A DNA stretch of 64,000 nt from Lachnospiraceae bacterium (GCA_017427685.1 JAFRSH010000004.1:57943-121942), one strand, 5' to 3'. Positions 43,086 through 52,840 are shown, counted from the stretch's first letter. The notes: generated from the letters alone by a model not told the origin. Program-made: numbers and translations.

Positions 43086-44285
43086 ATGTCATTAGAATTG
43101 TCAAAAAGAGCAGCGGGGGTTAAGCCCTCATCGACACTTGCCATCAGTGACAAGGCAAAACAGCTTAGAGCAGCCGGAAGAGACGTTGTCAGCTTCGGAG
43201 CGGGAGAGCCTGATTTCCCCACACCGAAGAATATCTGCGACGCCGCGGTTAAGGCCATTAATGACGGATTTACCAAGTACACTGCAGCTTCGGGAATCGT
43301 TGAACTCAAGGAAGCGATCTGCGAGAAGTTCAAGAAGTTCAACAAGATCGATTACGAGCCTTCACAGGTAGTTATCAGCAACGGAGGAAAGCACTCGCTT
43401 ACCAACGTTTTCTCGGCGATCGTTGATCCCGGTGATGAAGTGATCATTCCTTCACCTTACTGGCTTTCATATCCCGAGATGATCAAGCTCGTGGGCGGCG
43501 TTCCGGTTTATGTGCAGTGCCGCAAAGAGAACGGCTACAAGATCAGCGCAGCAGAGCTCGAGGCAGCCATCACTCCCAAGACTAAGGCTTTCGTGCTCAA
43601 CACACCCAACAACCCCACCGGTATGCTCTACTCGAGAGAAGAGCTTCAGGCTCTTGCCGATGTGGTCATCAAGAAAGACATCTACTGCATCGCGGACGAG
43701 ATGTACGAGAACCTTGTCTACACAGACGAGGAGTTCGTGAGCATCGCATCCCTCGGTGATGAGATATACAAGAGGACGATCACCGTCAGCGGTATGGCCA
43801 AGAGCTACTCGATGACGGGCTGGAGGATCGGTTACACCGGCTCCTCTAAGGAGATCGCCAAGGCAATGGGAAGCATCCAGTCCCACCAGACCAGCAACCC
43901 CAACTCGATCGCCCAGAAGGCGGCTGTTGAGGCGCTTAAGGGACCTCAGGATACCGTTGCTGCCATGAAGGAAGAGTTCAAGAAGAGAAGCGTCTACACC
44001 TTCGAAAGGATCGACGCAATGCCTCATGTTTCGATGATCAAGCCCACCGGCGCGTTCTACGCTTTCGTGGATGTGAGCGAGACATTTAAGATGTCCCACA
44101 AGGGAACGGCTGTGAACGATGTGTTCGGCCTCGCGGATATCCTCCTCAACGAGTACGACGTAGCGGTGATCCCCTGCAGCGACTTCGGATTCCCTACACA
44201 CATCCGTCTTTCGTACGCAACCTCGCTTGAGACCATCAAGAAGGGACTTGACAGGATAGAGACGTTCCTTAAGACACTTGCCTGA
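43086..44285 (+). CDS. Aspartate-type aminotransferase (class I PLP)
   Basis: This 399-residue PLP enzyme resembles the AspB/AspC-I gamma group of aminotransferases. It has SFGAGEPDFPTP near the N-terminus, VLNTPNNPTGMLYSREEL, and CIADEMYENLVY. The PLP lysine is in VSGMAKSYSMTGWRIGY, and IRLSYA with the substrate-carboxylate arginine lies near the end. Aspartate/oxaloacetate is the most likely substrate pair but aromatic activity cannot be excluded. ATG 43086 has AAAGGG before it. alaS follows 54 bases later with no terminator. Confidence 0.9.
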   Translation: MSLELSKRAAGVKPSSTLAISDKAKQLRAAGRDVVSFGAGEPDFPTPKNICDAAVKAINDGFTKYTAASGIVELKEAICEKFKKFNKIDYEPSQVVISNGGKHSLTNVFSAIVDPGDEVIIPSPYWLSYPEMIKLVGGVPVYVQCRKENGYKISAAELEAAITPKTKAFVLNTPNNPTGMLYSREELQALADVVIKKDIYCIADEMYENLVYTDEEFVSIASLGDEIYKRTITVSGMAKSYSMTGWRIGYTGSSKEIAKAMGSIQSHQTSNPNSIAQKAAVEALKGPQDTVAAMKEEFKKRSVYTFERIDAMPHVSMIKPTGAFYAFVDVSETFKMSHKGTAVNDVFGLADILLNEYDVAVIPCSDFGFPTHIRLSYATSLETIKKGLDRIETFLKTLA

Positions 44286-44339
44286 AGCGACAGCATCGCT
44301 TCGGGATCCGATAAAACATAGAATATCAGGAGATACACG

Positions 44340-46994
44340 ATGAAGAAGATAACTTCGAACGAGCTCAGAAAAGCTTGGATAGATTTTTACACAAAGAGAG
44401 GACATGTGGACTGCAAGGCAGTTTCACTCGTGTCCGACGGTTCCACCGGCGTTATGTTCAACGTAGCCGGAATGCAGCCCCTGATGCCTTACCTCCTCGG
44501 TAAGAAGCATCCTCTCGGCACCAGACTCTGCAACATCCAGGGTTGTGTGCGTACCAACGATATCGATTCCGTCGGCGATCAGAGCCACGGAACATTCTTC
44601 GAGATGATGGGAAGCTGGTCACTCGGTGATTACTTCAAGGAGGATCGTTGCAAGTGGAGCTTCGAGCTCTTAACCGAAGTGTTCGGCTTCGATGCTGACC
44701 ATCTCGCTGCAACTGTTTTCGCAGGCGATGAAAACGCACCCCGTGACGAAGAGGGCGCTGCGTGTCGTATCGCTTCCGGATTCAGAAAGGATCGTATCTT
44801 CTACCTTCCCGCCGAGGACAACTGGTGGGGACTCGAGTTCGGACCCTGCGGTCCCGACTCCGAGATGTTCTACGTTAAGGATGTTCCGGATTGCGGCCCT
44901 GACTGCGGCCCCGGATGCCACTGCGGTAAGTACACCGAGATCGGTAACGACGTGTTCATGCAGTACGAGAAGCACCAGGACGGAACACTCACACCCCTCG
45001 CCAAGAAGAACGTCGACACGGGCTGGGGACTTGAGAGAAACCTCGCATTCCTTAACGGAACCAGTGACGTTTATAAGACAGATATTCACGCTGCCACTAT
45101 CGCTTATATCGAGAAAGCAAGCGGCAAGACATACGACACCGATCCCGCGATCACAAGATCGATGAGGATCATTGCCGATCACATCAGAACAGCAGTCATG
45201 CTGATCGGTGACGAGGCAAGACTCACACCTTCGAACGCAGGCCCCGGCTACGTTCTGCGAAGACTCATCCGTCGTGCCGTAAGACACGCACGTGTTGTGG
45301 GCATCAAGAGAGACGACCTTATCAAGTGCGCATCTATCTACATCGACGAGATCTACAGCGAGAGCTACCCTAACCTCGTTACAGCACGTTCCTTCGTGCT
45401 CGACGAGCTTAAGAAGGAGATCGAGCGTTTCGAGAGCACTCTTGAGAACGGTATGAAGGAGCTCACCAAGATCCTTTCGACCAAGAAGGAGTCGGGTGAC
45501 AAGACAGTGAACGGCAAAGAGGCATTCTACCTCTACGATACATTCGGATTCCCGCTTGAGCTCACGATCGAGATGGCAGGCGAAGAAGGCCTCACAGTTG
45601 ATGAGAAGGGCTTCGAGGCTTCCATGAACGATCAGAAGGAGCTTGCAAGACGCGGCAAGAGCTTCTCACAGAAGGACACCTCGAGCGTGTTTGATTCGCT
45701 CGATGAGTCTGTTACCACAACCTTCCTCGGCTACGACGCACTCGGATGTGACGGACAGATCGTTGCGATCGCATCTGACGGCGCACTCGTTGATGAGATC
45801 AAGGAAGGCAGCGAAGCAACTGTCATCACTGACAAGACAACATTCTATGGAACAATGGGTGGTCAGGTCGGCGATATCGGCGAGATCCTTGGGCATGACG
45901 GCTCCAAGTTCGTTGTTACGGAGACTGTCCATGTAGCAGGCGGAAGAACAGCTCATGTCGGCAAGGTTGCTTCCGGAAGCTTCAGGAAATCAGACAAGGT
46001 TTCGATCAATGTTGATAAAGAGAACCGTGCAAAGACCTGCAGGAACCATTCGGCAACACACCTCCTTCAGGCAGCACTCCGTGAGGTGCTCGGAAACGAC
46101 GCACATCAGGCAGGATCGTTCCAGGATCCCGAGAGAACACGTTTCGATTTCTCCTACGGTCAGGCAATGACCAAGGAGCAGATCGCACAGGTTGAAGCTA
46201 TCGTTAACGATCAGATCGAGAAGGATCTTCAGGTTTCGACCGACGTGATGAGCATCGAAGAAGCTAAGAAAACAGGCGCCATGGCACTCTTCGGAGAGAA
46301 GTACGGCGACTCTGTCCGCGTAGTTTCGATGGGCGACTTCTCCAAGGAGCTCTGCGGCGGTACACATGTTAAGAACACAGGCGACATCGCAGCCTTCAAG
46401 ATCCTTTCGGAATCGGGCGTAGCTGCAGGTGTCAGAAGAATAGAAGCCATCACTGGCAGACACGTAACCGAGCATTATCAGAAGGAAGAGGATATCCTCT
46501 ACGCAGCCGCAGCAGCAGCCAAGTCGGATATCGCTTCGCTTCCGAACAAGATCGCATCCATGCAGGAAGAGATCAAAACGCTTATGGCTGAGAACGAGAA
46601 GCTCAAGGCTAAAGTCAACAGCGCTAAGCTCGGTGACATGAGTGACAAGACGATCGACTGCAAGGGCCTTAAGCTGATCTCCACAAGCGTTAAGGACGTT
46701 GATATGAACGGCCTCAGAGACCTCGGCGACAAGCTCAAGGCTCAGATCGGTGAAGGTGTTGTGTTCCTTGCTTCGGCGTTTGACGGCAAGGCATGCCTGC
46801 TCGCTATGGCTACAGACGGTGCAGTTGCAAGAGGCGCTCACGCAGGTAATCTCATCAAAGAGGCAGCCGTACTCGTAGGAGGCGGCGGAGGCGGACGTCC
46901 CAACATGGCTCAGGCAGGCGGCAAGAACCCCGCAGCCATCGACAAGGCAGTTGCTGCCGCAGCCGATATCGTTATGGCACAGATAAAGGACTGA
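44340..46994 (+). CDS. alaS: Alanyl-tRNA synthetase, variant N-terminus
   Basis: This 884-residue enzyme charges tRNA-Ala. The catalytic domain has FFEMMGSWSLGDYFKED and GPGYVLRRLIRRAVRHARVV. The editing domain has NHSATHLLQAALREVLG and LCGGTHVKNTGDI. The C-Ala domain ends in GGGGGGRPNMAQAGGKNPAAI. The usual RAGGKHNDLENVG motif is replaced by IQGCVRTNDIDSVGD, after MQPLMPYLLGKKHPLGTRL, which is a less common synthetase subtype. A cysteine-rich CGPDCGPGCHCG insert lies near residue 185. It is followed 6 bases later by tlyA. Confidence 0.95.
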   Translation: MKKITSNELRKAWIDFYTKRGHVDCKAVSLVSDGSTGVMFNVAGMQPLMPYLLGKKHPLGTRLCNIQGCVRTNDIDSVGDQSHGTFFEMMGSWSLGDYFKEDRCKWSFELLTEVFGFDADHLAATVFAGDENAPRDEEGAACRIASGFRKDRIFYLPAEDNWWGLEFGPCGPDSEMFYVKDVPDCGPDCGPGCHCGKYTEIGNDVFMQYEKHQDGTLTPLAKKNVDTGWGLERNLAFLNGTSDVYKTDIHAATIAYIEKASGKTYDTDPAITRSMRIIADHIRTAVMLIGDEARLTPSNAGPGYVLRRLIRRAVRHARVVGIKRDDLIKCASIYIDEIYSESYPNLVTARSFVLDELKKEIERFESTLENGMKELTKILSTKKESGDKTVNGKEAFYLYDTFGFPLELTIEMAGEEGLTVDEKGFEASMNDQKELARRGKSFSQKDTSSVFDSLDESVTTTFLGYDALGCDGQIVAIASDGALVDEIKEGSEATVITDKTTFYGTMGGQVGDIGEILGHDGSKFVVTETVHVAGGRTAHVGKVASGSFRKSDKVSINVDKENRAKTCRNHSATHLLQAALREVLGNDAHQAGSFQDPERTRFDFSYGQAMTKEQIAQVEAIVNDQIEKDLQVSTDVMSIEEAKKTGAMALFGEKYGDSVRVVSMGDFSKELCGGTHVKNTGDIAAFKILSESGVAAGVRRIEAITGRHVTEHYQKEEDILYAAAAAAKSDIASLPNKIASMQEEIKTLMAENEKLKAKVNSAKLGDMSDKTIDCKGLKLISTSVKDVDMNGLRDLGDKLKAQIGEGVVFLASAFDGKACLLAMATDGAVARGAHAGNLIKEAAVLVGGGGGGRPNMAQAGGKNPAAIDKAVAAAADIVMAQIKD

Positions 46995-47000
46995 TCAAAT

Positions 47001-47927
47001 ATGGCCGGTAAGGTACGACTTGATGTGCTCGTCACCGAAAGGCGACTTGCGGATTCGAGAGAGAAGGCGAAAGCCTACATCATGGCCGGGAACGTGTTTG
47101 TAAACGGCGTCCGTGAGGACAAGGCCGGTACCATGGTTCCCGAGACAGCTGAGATAGAGCTCAAGGGTATTGCGAGCAAGTATGTCAGCCGCGGCGGATT
47201 CAAGCTTGAGAAGGCGGTCGAACTCTGGGGAGTTCCGCTCGAAGGCAGGGTCTGCATGGATGTCGGTTCGTCAACCGGCGGTTTCACGGACTGCATGCTT
47301 CAGAACGGCGCTGTCCGCGTATATGCGATAGATTCGGGTACCAACCAGCTCGCGTGGAAGCTCAGGAGCGATCCGAGGGTCGTGTCGATGGAGCAGACGA
47401 ACATCCGCTACGTGACACCCGATCAGATCCCCGAGAAGGTACAGACGGTTTCAATCGATGTCTCGTTCATCTCACTGACCAAGGTTCTTTCACCCGTGAG
47501 AGAGCTTTGCGAAGAGGGAGCAAGCATAGTCACTCTCATCAAGCCCCAGTTTGAGGCGGGACGAGAGAAGGTCGGAAAGAAGGGAGTTGTGCGCGAGAGC
47601 TCCACACACGTGGAGGTCATCACCAAGGTCATCGCTTACGCAACTTCGCACGGATTTGATTTCTGTGAGCTCTCTTTCTCACCGATACGCGGTCCCGAAG
47701 GAAATATCGAATACCTCGCACTCTTTAAGGTGAATAAAGCATATACAGGTTCGGATGAAAGCGCTTCCGAGCAGGAAAAGGACCATGCCGCAGAGACAGA
47801 AGACGGTGTTTTGTCGGATGCCGGAGATAGAACTGTTGGAAACGGATCCGAAGAAGGATTTGAATTAGATCCAAAGATTAAAAAAATAATAGACGGTGTT
47901 GTAGAGCAAGCACATACGGAGCTGTAA
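47001..47927 (+). CDS. tlyA: TlyA-family rRNA 2'-O-methyltransferase
   Basis: This product of 308 residues has an S4 RNA-binding domain (VRLDVLVTERRLADSREKAK) and a SAM-dependent methyltransferase fold with MDVGSSTGGFTDCMLQNGA and VSIDVSFISLTKVL. Family members methylate ribose in 16S and 23S rRNA. After about residue 250 an acidic tail (SDESASEQEKDHAAETEDG) is not part of the fold. The last 16 codons are the first unit of a threefold tandem repeat that runs into the intergenic region. nadK, argR and recN follow in the usual order but with insertions. Confidence 0.92.
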   Translation: MAGKVRLDVLVTERRLADSREKAKAYIMAGNVFVNGVREDKAGTMVPETAEIELKGIASKYVSRGGFKLEKAVELWGVPLEGRVCMDVGSSTGGFTDCMLQNGAVRVYAIDSGTNQLAWKLRSDPRVVSMEQTNIRYVTPDQIPEKVQTVSIDVSFISLTKVLSPVRELCEEGASIVTLIKPQFEAGREKVGKKGVVRESSTHVEVITKVIAYATSHGFDFCELSFSPIRGPEGNIEYLALFKVNKAYTGSDESASEQEKDHAAETEDGVLSDAGDRTVGNGSEEGFELDPKIKKIIDGVVEQAHTEL

Positions 47928-48119
47928 TACAACATATCGACCTTGACGATTGAGGGTCACAAAAAACGATTAAGAATGTTGTAAAGCAGGCGCATGCAGA
48001 ACCGTAAAACAACATACTGACTATGACGATTGAGGTCACAAAAAACGATTAAGAATGTTGCAAAAACTGGCTCACACCGAACTGTAAAACAATGTATTAA
48101 TCGGGATGATTAGTGGTCG
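47881..48119 (+). repeat. Tandem triplication of the tlyA 3' end
   Basis: Three units of 80, 79 and 80 bases begin at 47881, 47961 and 48040. Each has an A run, then TGTTGTARAGCAGGC, a stop, ACAACATA, and GACGATTGAGGTCAC. Unit 1 codes the TlyA end (GVVEQAHTEL-stop). Unit 2 still reads NVVKQAHAEP-stop in one frame, and unit 3 keeps LAHTEL-stop after a one-base shift. TGTTGTA and TACAACA can pair in unit 1. Confidence 0.85.
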
Positions 48120-48159
48120 TATTAAAACAGATGGGGTATATATAAGAGAAGGAGGAGTC

Positions 48160-49044
48160 GTGAAGGATAAGTACTGTCTGGTTACGAATGCAACAAAAGA
48201 CAAGGGACTTAAAGTCACATCGGAGATCGCCGAACGCATCAGGAATGCGGGTCACGAATGTGTTGTGATCACGGACATCGATTTCAAGGGTGACTCCGCA
48301 GAGATACTTCGCGGACTTGAGCCTGTTGACTCCTCGTGCAAGTGCTGCATAGTACTCGGAGGAGACGGGACACTCATCAGAACCTCCAGAGTTGTGTGCG
48401 AGAGATCGGTCCCCGTCGCAGGGATAAACCTGGGGATGCTCGGGTTCCTTTCGGCGGTTGAAAGAAGCGATATAGACAGTGCGATCGAGAACATCCTAAG
48501 CGACAGATACACGGTTGAAGACAGGCTCTTACTCAGAGCCGAGTTGCCCGGACAGAACGCAGTCAAAGGACTGCTCGCACTCAACGATATAGTCATTACA
48601 AGAAGCGGACGTTCGAGACTTATCTCGGTGAACATAAAAGTTAACGGCGTCAAAGCCAGCTCGTTTCTCGGTGACGGCGTGATCGTGTCGACACCCACGG
48701 GATCGACGGGTTACAACCTTTCGGCAGGCGGTCCGATCGTGACTCCGGCCGCGAAGCTTATGATGATCACACCAATCTGCCCTCACTCCTTTAACTCGAG
48801 GAGTATCGTGATCGGCAGCGAGGACAGGATAAGCCTCATGATCAATGCCAAAGACGGCTCGGCAGGTGAAACAGCCGTTATAACCGTTGACGGACAGGAC
48901 GTTCTTACGATGGATTCCGACGATGAGCTTTTGATCAGCAGCTATGAGAAGCCTGCGAAGCTCGTCAGGTTTGAGAACACAAGCTTTTTCGGAGTCCTTG
49001 ACAGGAAGTTTGGTTCGGGTGACAACCCGACCGGGAAAGGGTAA
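48160..49044 (+). CDS. nadK: NAD kinase
   Basis: This 294-residue enzyme phosphorylates NAD to NADP. The motifs are VLGGDGTLIRTSR with the catalytic GGDG, VAGINLGMLGFLSAVE, LNDIVITRSG, and STPTGSTGYNLSAGGPIV. GTG 48160 is chosen: AAGGAGG at 48149-48155 precedes it and the product then begins with the normal DKYCLVTNATKDKGLKV. A longer frame to ATG 48106 would run into the tandem repeat. Confidence 0.95.
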   Translation: MKDKYCLVTNATKDKGLKVTSEIAERIRNAGHECVVITDIDFKGDSAEILRGLEPVDSSCKCCIVLGGDGTLIRTSRVVCERSVPVAGINLGMLGFLSAVERSDIDSAIENILSDRYTVEDRLLLRAELPGQNAVKGLLALNDIVITRSGRSRLISVNIKVNGVKASSFLGDGVIVSTPTGSTGYNLSAGGPIVTPAAKLMMITPICPHSFNSRSIVIGSEDRISLMINAKDGSAGETAVITVDGQDVLTMDSDDELLISSYEKPAKLVRFENTSFFGVLDRKFGSGDNPTGKG

Positions 49045-49056
49045 AGGGATTCGCTC

Positions 49057-49521
49057 ATGAAGAATGAGAGACACTTGAAGATCATCGAGCTGATCGGCAA
49101 GCACGAGATCGAAACACAGGAAGAGCTCGGCGAGCTCCTCGCCAAGGCCGGTTACAACGTAACGCAGGCTACGATCTCACGTGACATCAGACAGCTCAAG
49201 CTGACCAAGGTAACAACCCACGACGGGGGGCAGAAGTACGCGATGCTCGGTGAAACCCCGCAGCCGCCTTCACCGCAGGGCAAATATAAAAGAGTTCTTT
49301 CGGACGGTTTCGTATCCATGGACACAGCTCACAGGATACTTGTGATCAAAACCGTGGCCGGTATGGCAATGGCTGTCGCAGCCGCCATCGACGAGCTGCA
49401 CCCTCCCGGAATGGTCGGATGTATCGCGGGAGACGATACGATCATGTGCGCGGTCAAGACAGGAGCCGACACGGCGCATATCGTTGCGATGATAAAGGAT
49501 ATAATAAGAGAGACGCGATAA
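49057..49521 (+). CDS. argR: Arginine repressor
   Basis: This 154-residue regulator of arginine metabolism has an N-terminal winged helix (ETQEELGELLAKAGYNVTQA, then TISRDIRQLKLTKV) and a C-terminal hexamerisation and arginine-binding domain (HPPGMVGCIAGDDTIMCAVK). It sits 12 bases behind nadK, as in many Clostridia, where argR lies between nadK and recN. Confidence 0.95.
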   Translation: MKNERHLKIIELIGKHEIETQEELGELLAKAGYNVTQATISRDIRQLKLTKVTTHDGGQKYAMLGETPQPPSPQGKYKRVLSDGFVSMDTAHRILVIKTVAGMAMAVAAAIDELHPPGMVGCIAGDDTIMCAVKTGADTAHIVAMIKDIIRETR

Positions 49522-49620
49522 AGACGGTATTGTAATCCGAGACGCACTCTTGTAATATATTGAATCGATATTTGAAGATTCGAGAATCAACCGGATGAGA
49601 AAAAGTAAGGAGATAAAGAC

Positions 49621-50349
49621 ATGTCAGGACATTCAAAATTTGCCAATATCAAGCACAAGAAAGAGAAGAACGACGCAGCTAAGGGAAGAATATTCACCCA
49701 GCTCGGTCGTGAGATCGCGGTAGCAGTTAAAGAGGGCGGCCCCGATGTCAACAACAACTCAAGACTTAAGGCAGTGGTAGCCAAGGCAAAGGCCAACAAC
49801 ATGACAAACGACACCATCGAGCGTTCGATCAAGAAGGCAGCAGGCGATGTCGGAAGCGTTAACTATGAAAAGGTTACCTACGAAGGATACGGCCCCAGCG
49901 GTTCGGCCATCATCGTTGTAGCTCTTACGGACAACAAGAACAGAACAGCAGCCAACGTTCGTAACGCCTTCACAAAGGGCGGCGGAAGTGTAGGAACACA
50001 GGGTTGCGTCAGCTACATGTTCGACGAGAAGGGTCAGATCATCATCGACAAGGAAGAGTGCGAGATGGATGCGGACGAGCTTATGATGCTCGCTCTCGAC
50101 GCCGGCGCAGAGGACTTCTCGGATGAAGAGGATTCCTACGAGGTTATCACCGCACCCGCTGATTTCGAGGCAGTTCGCGAGGCTCTCGAGGCAGCCAAGA
50201 TCCCCATGCTCGAGGCAGATGTTACTATGATCCCTCAGACCTACGTAACACTTACCGATGAGAACGACATCAAGATGATCAACAGAACACTCGATCTCCT
50301 TGATGACGATGACGATGTTCAGAACGTTTATCACAACTGGGATGAGTGA
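49621..50349 (+). CDS. YebC/PmpR-family regulator or translation factor
   Basis: This protein of 242 residues starts [20 protein letters not shown]. It has [40 protein letters not shown] and a long acidic C-terminus. The family is described both as DNA-binding regulators and, in recent work, as factors that help ribosomes at proline stretches. AAGGAG precedes ATG 49621. A very strong terminator follows. Confidence 0.92.
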   Translation: MSGHSKFANIKHKKEKNDAAKGRIFTQLGREIAVAVKEGGPDVNNNSRLKAVVAKAKANNMTNDTIERSIKKAAGDVGSVNYEKVTYEGYGPSGSAIIVVALTDNKNRTAANVRNAFTKGGGSVGTQGCVSYMFDEKGQIIIDKEECEMDADELMMLALDAGAEDFSDEEDSYEVITAPADFEAVREALEAAKIPMLEADVTMIPQTYVTLTDENDIKMINRTLDLLDDDDDVQNVYHNWDE

Positions 50350-50393
50350 TCCCCGGTAGAGGTCAATAAGCAGGTCTAATAAAAGTGGATATT

Positions 50394-50440
50394 AGCTGTG
50401 ATTTTCAACTGTCGGTTGAAAATCACAGCTTTTTCTATTG
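50394..50440 (+). terminator. Strong terminator after the yebC-like gene
   Basis: AGCTGTGATTTTCAAC (50394-50409) pairs perfectly with GTTGAAAATCACAGCT (50415-50430), a 16-bp stem with a TGTCG loop, followed by TTTTCTATTG. Confidence 0.9.
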
Positions 50441-50468
50441 TTTCTTAAGAGTCTGTAGAATAAGTGTA

Positions 50469-50497
50469 TTGATTCTCAACAGCAGACAGGCTATGAT
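50469..50497 (+). promoter_or_regulatory. Candidate promoter of the XRE regulator
   Basis: TTGATT (50469-50474) and TATGAT (50492-50497) are 17 bases apart, 80 bases before GTG 50578. A small CCCC/GGGG hairpin lies in the leader near 50539. Confidence 0.5.
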
Positions 50498-50577
50498 TTG
50501 AGTAACTCAACGGACCGCAGAAATAGTTCTGCCATGTCCCCGCTTCGGGGGGATTTGCATCAAAAAGGAGAAGATCA

Positions 50578-51495
50578 GTGGATAACAGGATATTTTCTAC
50601 AACTTTACAGAAACTCAGGAAAGAGAAGAAGGTCACACAGGAACAGCTCGCATCCTGCCTGGGAGTAAGCGCACAGGCTGTTTCGAAGTGGGAAAACGGC
50701 AGTTATCCCGAGGGAGATCTTCTACCTGCACTTGCGGACTACTTCGGTGTCTCTATCGACGTGCTCTACGGCAGAGGAAAAGAAGAGGTTCCCTTCAACC
50801 AGCAGGTGTTCAACGAGGTCTATGACTGCTGCGTGAACGAGTTCCAGAAGACTGGCAAGTCGAACGCTCACTACGAATTCGCGAAGCTCATCAAGGACAT
50901 CCTCTGGGCCATAGAGATAGGCAGCTGGGTCAATAACCGCAACTTCTACGAGCCGCCTTACTGCCGGATCGAGGATCCCAAGATGGCTTCGGCGGTATTC
51001 GACGATGTCATATATACGTATATGGGCCACAGAGAGGACAACGACTTCTTCCTGTTCCTCAACAGCCCGGAGGACAAGAACGTGTTCGAGGATCTGCTTC
51101 GCGACACGGACCGTGTTACGGACCTCTTCAAGATACTTTCGGACAAGGACAACGTGAGGATCATCACGTACCTTTACTCGCTCACACCCGATGAGTACGC
51201 CGGGATCGACACCATAGCGAGGGAGGTCGGCATCGACAAGGCCAAGGTCAAGAAGGCGCTTGACGAGATGTCGGGCAAGATCGGAGACATCGCGCACTGT
51301 CACTCGCCGTTCCAGTTCGTGAAGGTCGTAAACTCGGCGGAGGACTCGAGAGTGTACGGCATCAGATCCACTTATGGCGGCCTCTTCATGGGGCTCATGA
51401 TGCTCGCGAAGGAATACGCGAACCCGCCCGTAACCTTCCAGATGCACATCTGCGCGAGGGAGAAGAGCTGGATCGACAGAAAAAAGTGTTTTTGA
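50578..51495 (+). CDS. XRE regulator with C-terminal winged helix
   Basis: This protein of 305 residues has an N-terminal XRE helix-turn-helix (LRKEKKVTQEQLASCLGVSA, then QAVSKWENGSYPEGDLLPAL). A middle region of unknown fold follows, then near 205-245 an ArsR-like winged helix (LFKILSDKDNVRIITYLYSL, IDTIAREVGIDKAKVKKALD). Two DNA-binding domains in one chain are unusual but seen in Clostridia. It starts at GTG 50578 with AAAAAGGAG before it. The next genes encode a cation antiporter and TrkA, which could be its targets. Confidence 0.75.
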   Translation: MDNRIFSTTLQKLRKEKKVTQEQLASCLGVSAQAVSKWENGSYPEGDLLPALADYFGVSIDVLYGRGKEEVPFNQQVFNEVYDCCVNEFQKTGKSNAHYEFAKLIKDILWAIEIGSWVNNRNFYEPPYCRIEDPKMASAVFDDVIYTYMGHREDNDFFLFLNSPEDKNVFEDLLRDTDRVTDLFKILSDKDNVRIITYLYSLTPDEYAGIDTIAREVGIDKAKVKKALDEMSGKIGDIAHCHSPFQFVKVVNSAEDSRVYGIRSTYGGLFMGLMMLAKEYANPPVTFQMHICAREKSWIDRKKCF

Positions 51496-51519
51496 TTTTT
51501 GACTGAAAAGCAGTATAAT
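51492..51519 (+). promoter_or_regulatory. Candidate promoter of the antiporter-trkA pair
   Basis: TTGATT (51492-51497) and a perfect TATAAT (51514-51519) are spaced by 16 bases, starting over the stop codon of the XRE gene. Confidence 0.5.
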
Positions 51520-51548
51520 AGTTCAGAGAAACTGAAAGGCCATACCTT

Positions 51549-52838
51549 ATGAGCATATTACTTTTTCTGATCATATTACTTGCTTTGATAGTTGTAATCG
51601 GGATCCTGAACGAGAAGTTCTTCCATCTTCAGTCGGACATCGCGCTTATCATGTTCTCACTTGTGATATCGGCTGTGCTTCTTGTTGTCAGTAAGATCGT
51701 TAACATCGAGTCACTCGACAGTTTTGTTGAGGGGCTCGGTGATTTTGGTTTTGAGAACTACCTGATGGACGGTGTTCTGTGCTTCATGCTCTTCTCGGGA
51801 GCAGGCAAGGTGAACATGAACAAGTTCAGGCAGAACGTGCGTGCCATCAGTCTTCTTGCGCTTCTTACGACCATGATATCCTCGGTCGTTTACGGAGCTC
51901 TGTTTTATCTGGTGGCAATCATTTTCAACCTGCCCCTCGACCTGATCACCTGCATCCTCCTCGGATGTGTCGTTTCGCCCACGGACCCCATCGCTGCGAC
52001 CGGAATCCTCAACAAGATCGGACTTTCCAAGAACGTCTGCTCGGTCATCGAGAACGAGTCGCTCTTTAACGACGGAACGGGTGTAACGCTCTTTATCTTC
52101 GTCAGAGGGCTCGTGGTACACAGCGACGACAGCAATTTCTTCGTACTCATGGGGCGCGAGATACTCGGTGCCGTGGTCGTAGCTCTCGTTGTGTCCTTCA
52201 TCATGTTCAGGCTCATGAAGGCCACCAGAGATCCGATCAAGTACATCCTCATCTCGCTGCTCGACGTTTCCCTTGTTTATATCATCTGCGAGCATCTCGG
52301 ATTCTCGGGCGTTATCGCTTCCGTAGTCTGCGGAATGTACTTCTCATACGCCATGAACAAGATGGAGCGCCGCGTGGCCGTGGTCGACCGCAGGGAGCTC
52401 TACAAGGACTTCTGGGATATCGTCGAGAGCCTCTTAAATGCTATCCTTTTCGTAATGATAGGACTCCTACTGCTGCACATCGAGGTTAGCACGTATATCT
52501 GGATCATACTTCCGGCTGCGATCATCCTTAACCTCATCGCCAGAGCCTTCGGAGTTTCGGTGAGCAGTATCCTCACGGGTAAGAACATCCCCGGAAATTA
52601 CTCTGCACCCGAATATGTTACCCTCATGACATGGTCCGCCCTTAAGGGAGGCCTGTCGCTGGCGCTCGCGTTCGGAACGGGAGAGTACCTGCCGAAGGAA
52701 GTCTACGACATCTTTATAAACGTTACATACACAACGATCTTCTTCACCGTGCTCGTCCAGGGACTTACGGTCAAGAAGGTTTACTTCGCGCTTGAGAAGC
52801 ACAAGACCGCGCGCATGATAAAGAACAGGAAGGATTGA
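51549..52838 (+). CDS. CPA1-type cation/proton antiporter
   Basis: This membrane protein of 429 residues has about twelve helices and resembles NhaP-type Na+ or K+/H+ antiporters. The transport core is CVVSPTDPIAATGILNKIGL followed by ENESLFNDGTGV with the key aspartate. TWSALKGGLSLALAF lies near the C-terminus. No cytoplasmic regulatory domain is attached; instead a separate TrkA gene starts 2 bases after its stop, which suggests regulation by nucleotide binding. The ion is not decided by the sequence. Confidence 0.85.
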   Translation: MSILLFLIILLALIVVIGILNEKFFHLQSDIALIMFSLVISAVLLVVSKIVNIESLDSFVEGLGDFGFENYLMDGVLCFMLFSGAGKVNMNKFRQNVRAISLLALLTTMISSVVYGALFYLVAIIFNLPLDLITCILLGCVVSPTDPIAATGILNKIGLSKNVCSVIENESLFNDGTGVTLFIFVRGLVVHSDDSNFFVLMGREILGAVVVALVVSFIMFRLMKATRDPIKYILISLLDVSLVYIICEHLGFSGVIASVVCGMYFSYAMNKMERRVAVVDRRELYKDFWDIVESLLNAILFVMIGLLLLHIEVSTYIWIILPAAIILNLIARAFGVSVSSILTGKNIPGNYSAPEYVTLMTWSALKGGLSLALAFGTGEYLPKEVYDIFINVTYTTIFFTVLVQGLTVKKVYFALEKHKTARMIKNRKD

Positions 52839-52840
52839 AC

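Noticed and set aside
44286..44339. T-box leader before alaS
   Set aside because: Only 54 bases separate the genes and no AGGGTGGNACCGCG-like sequence or terminator is present.
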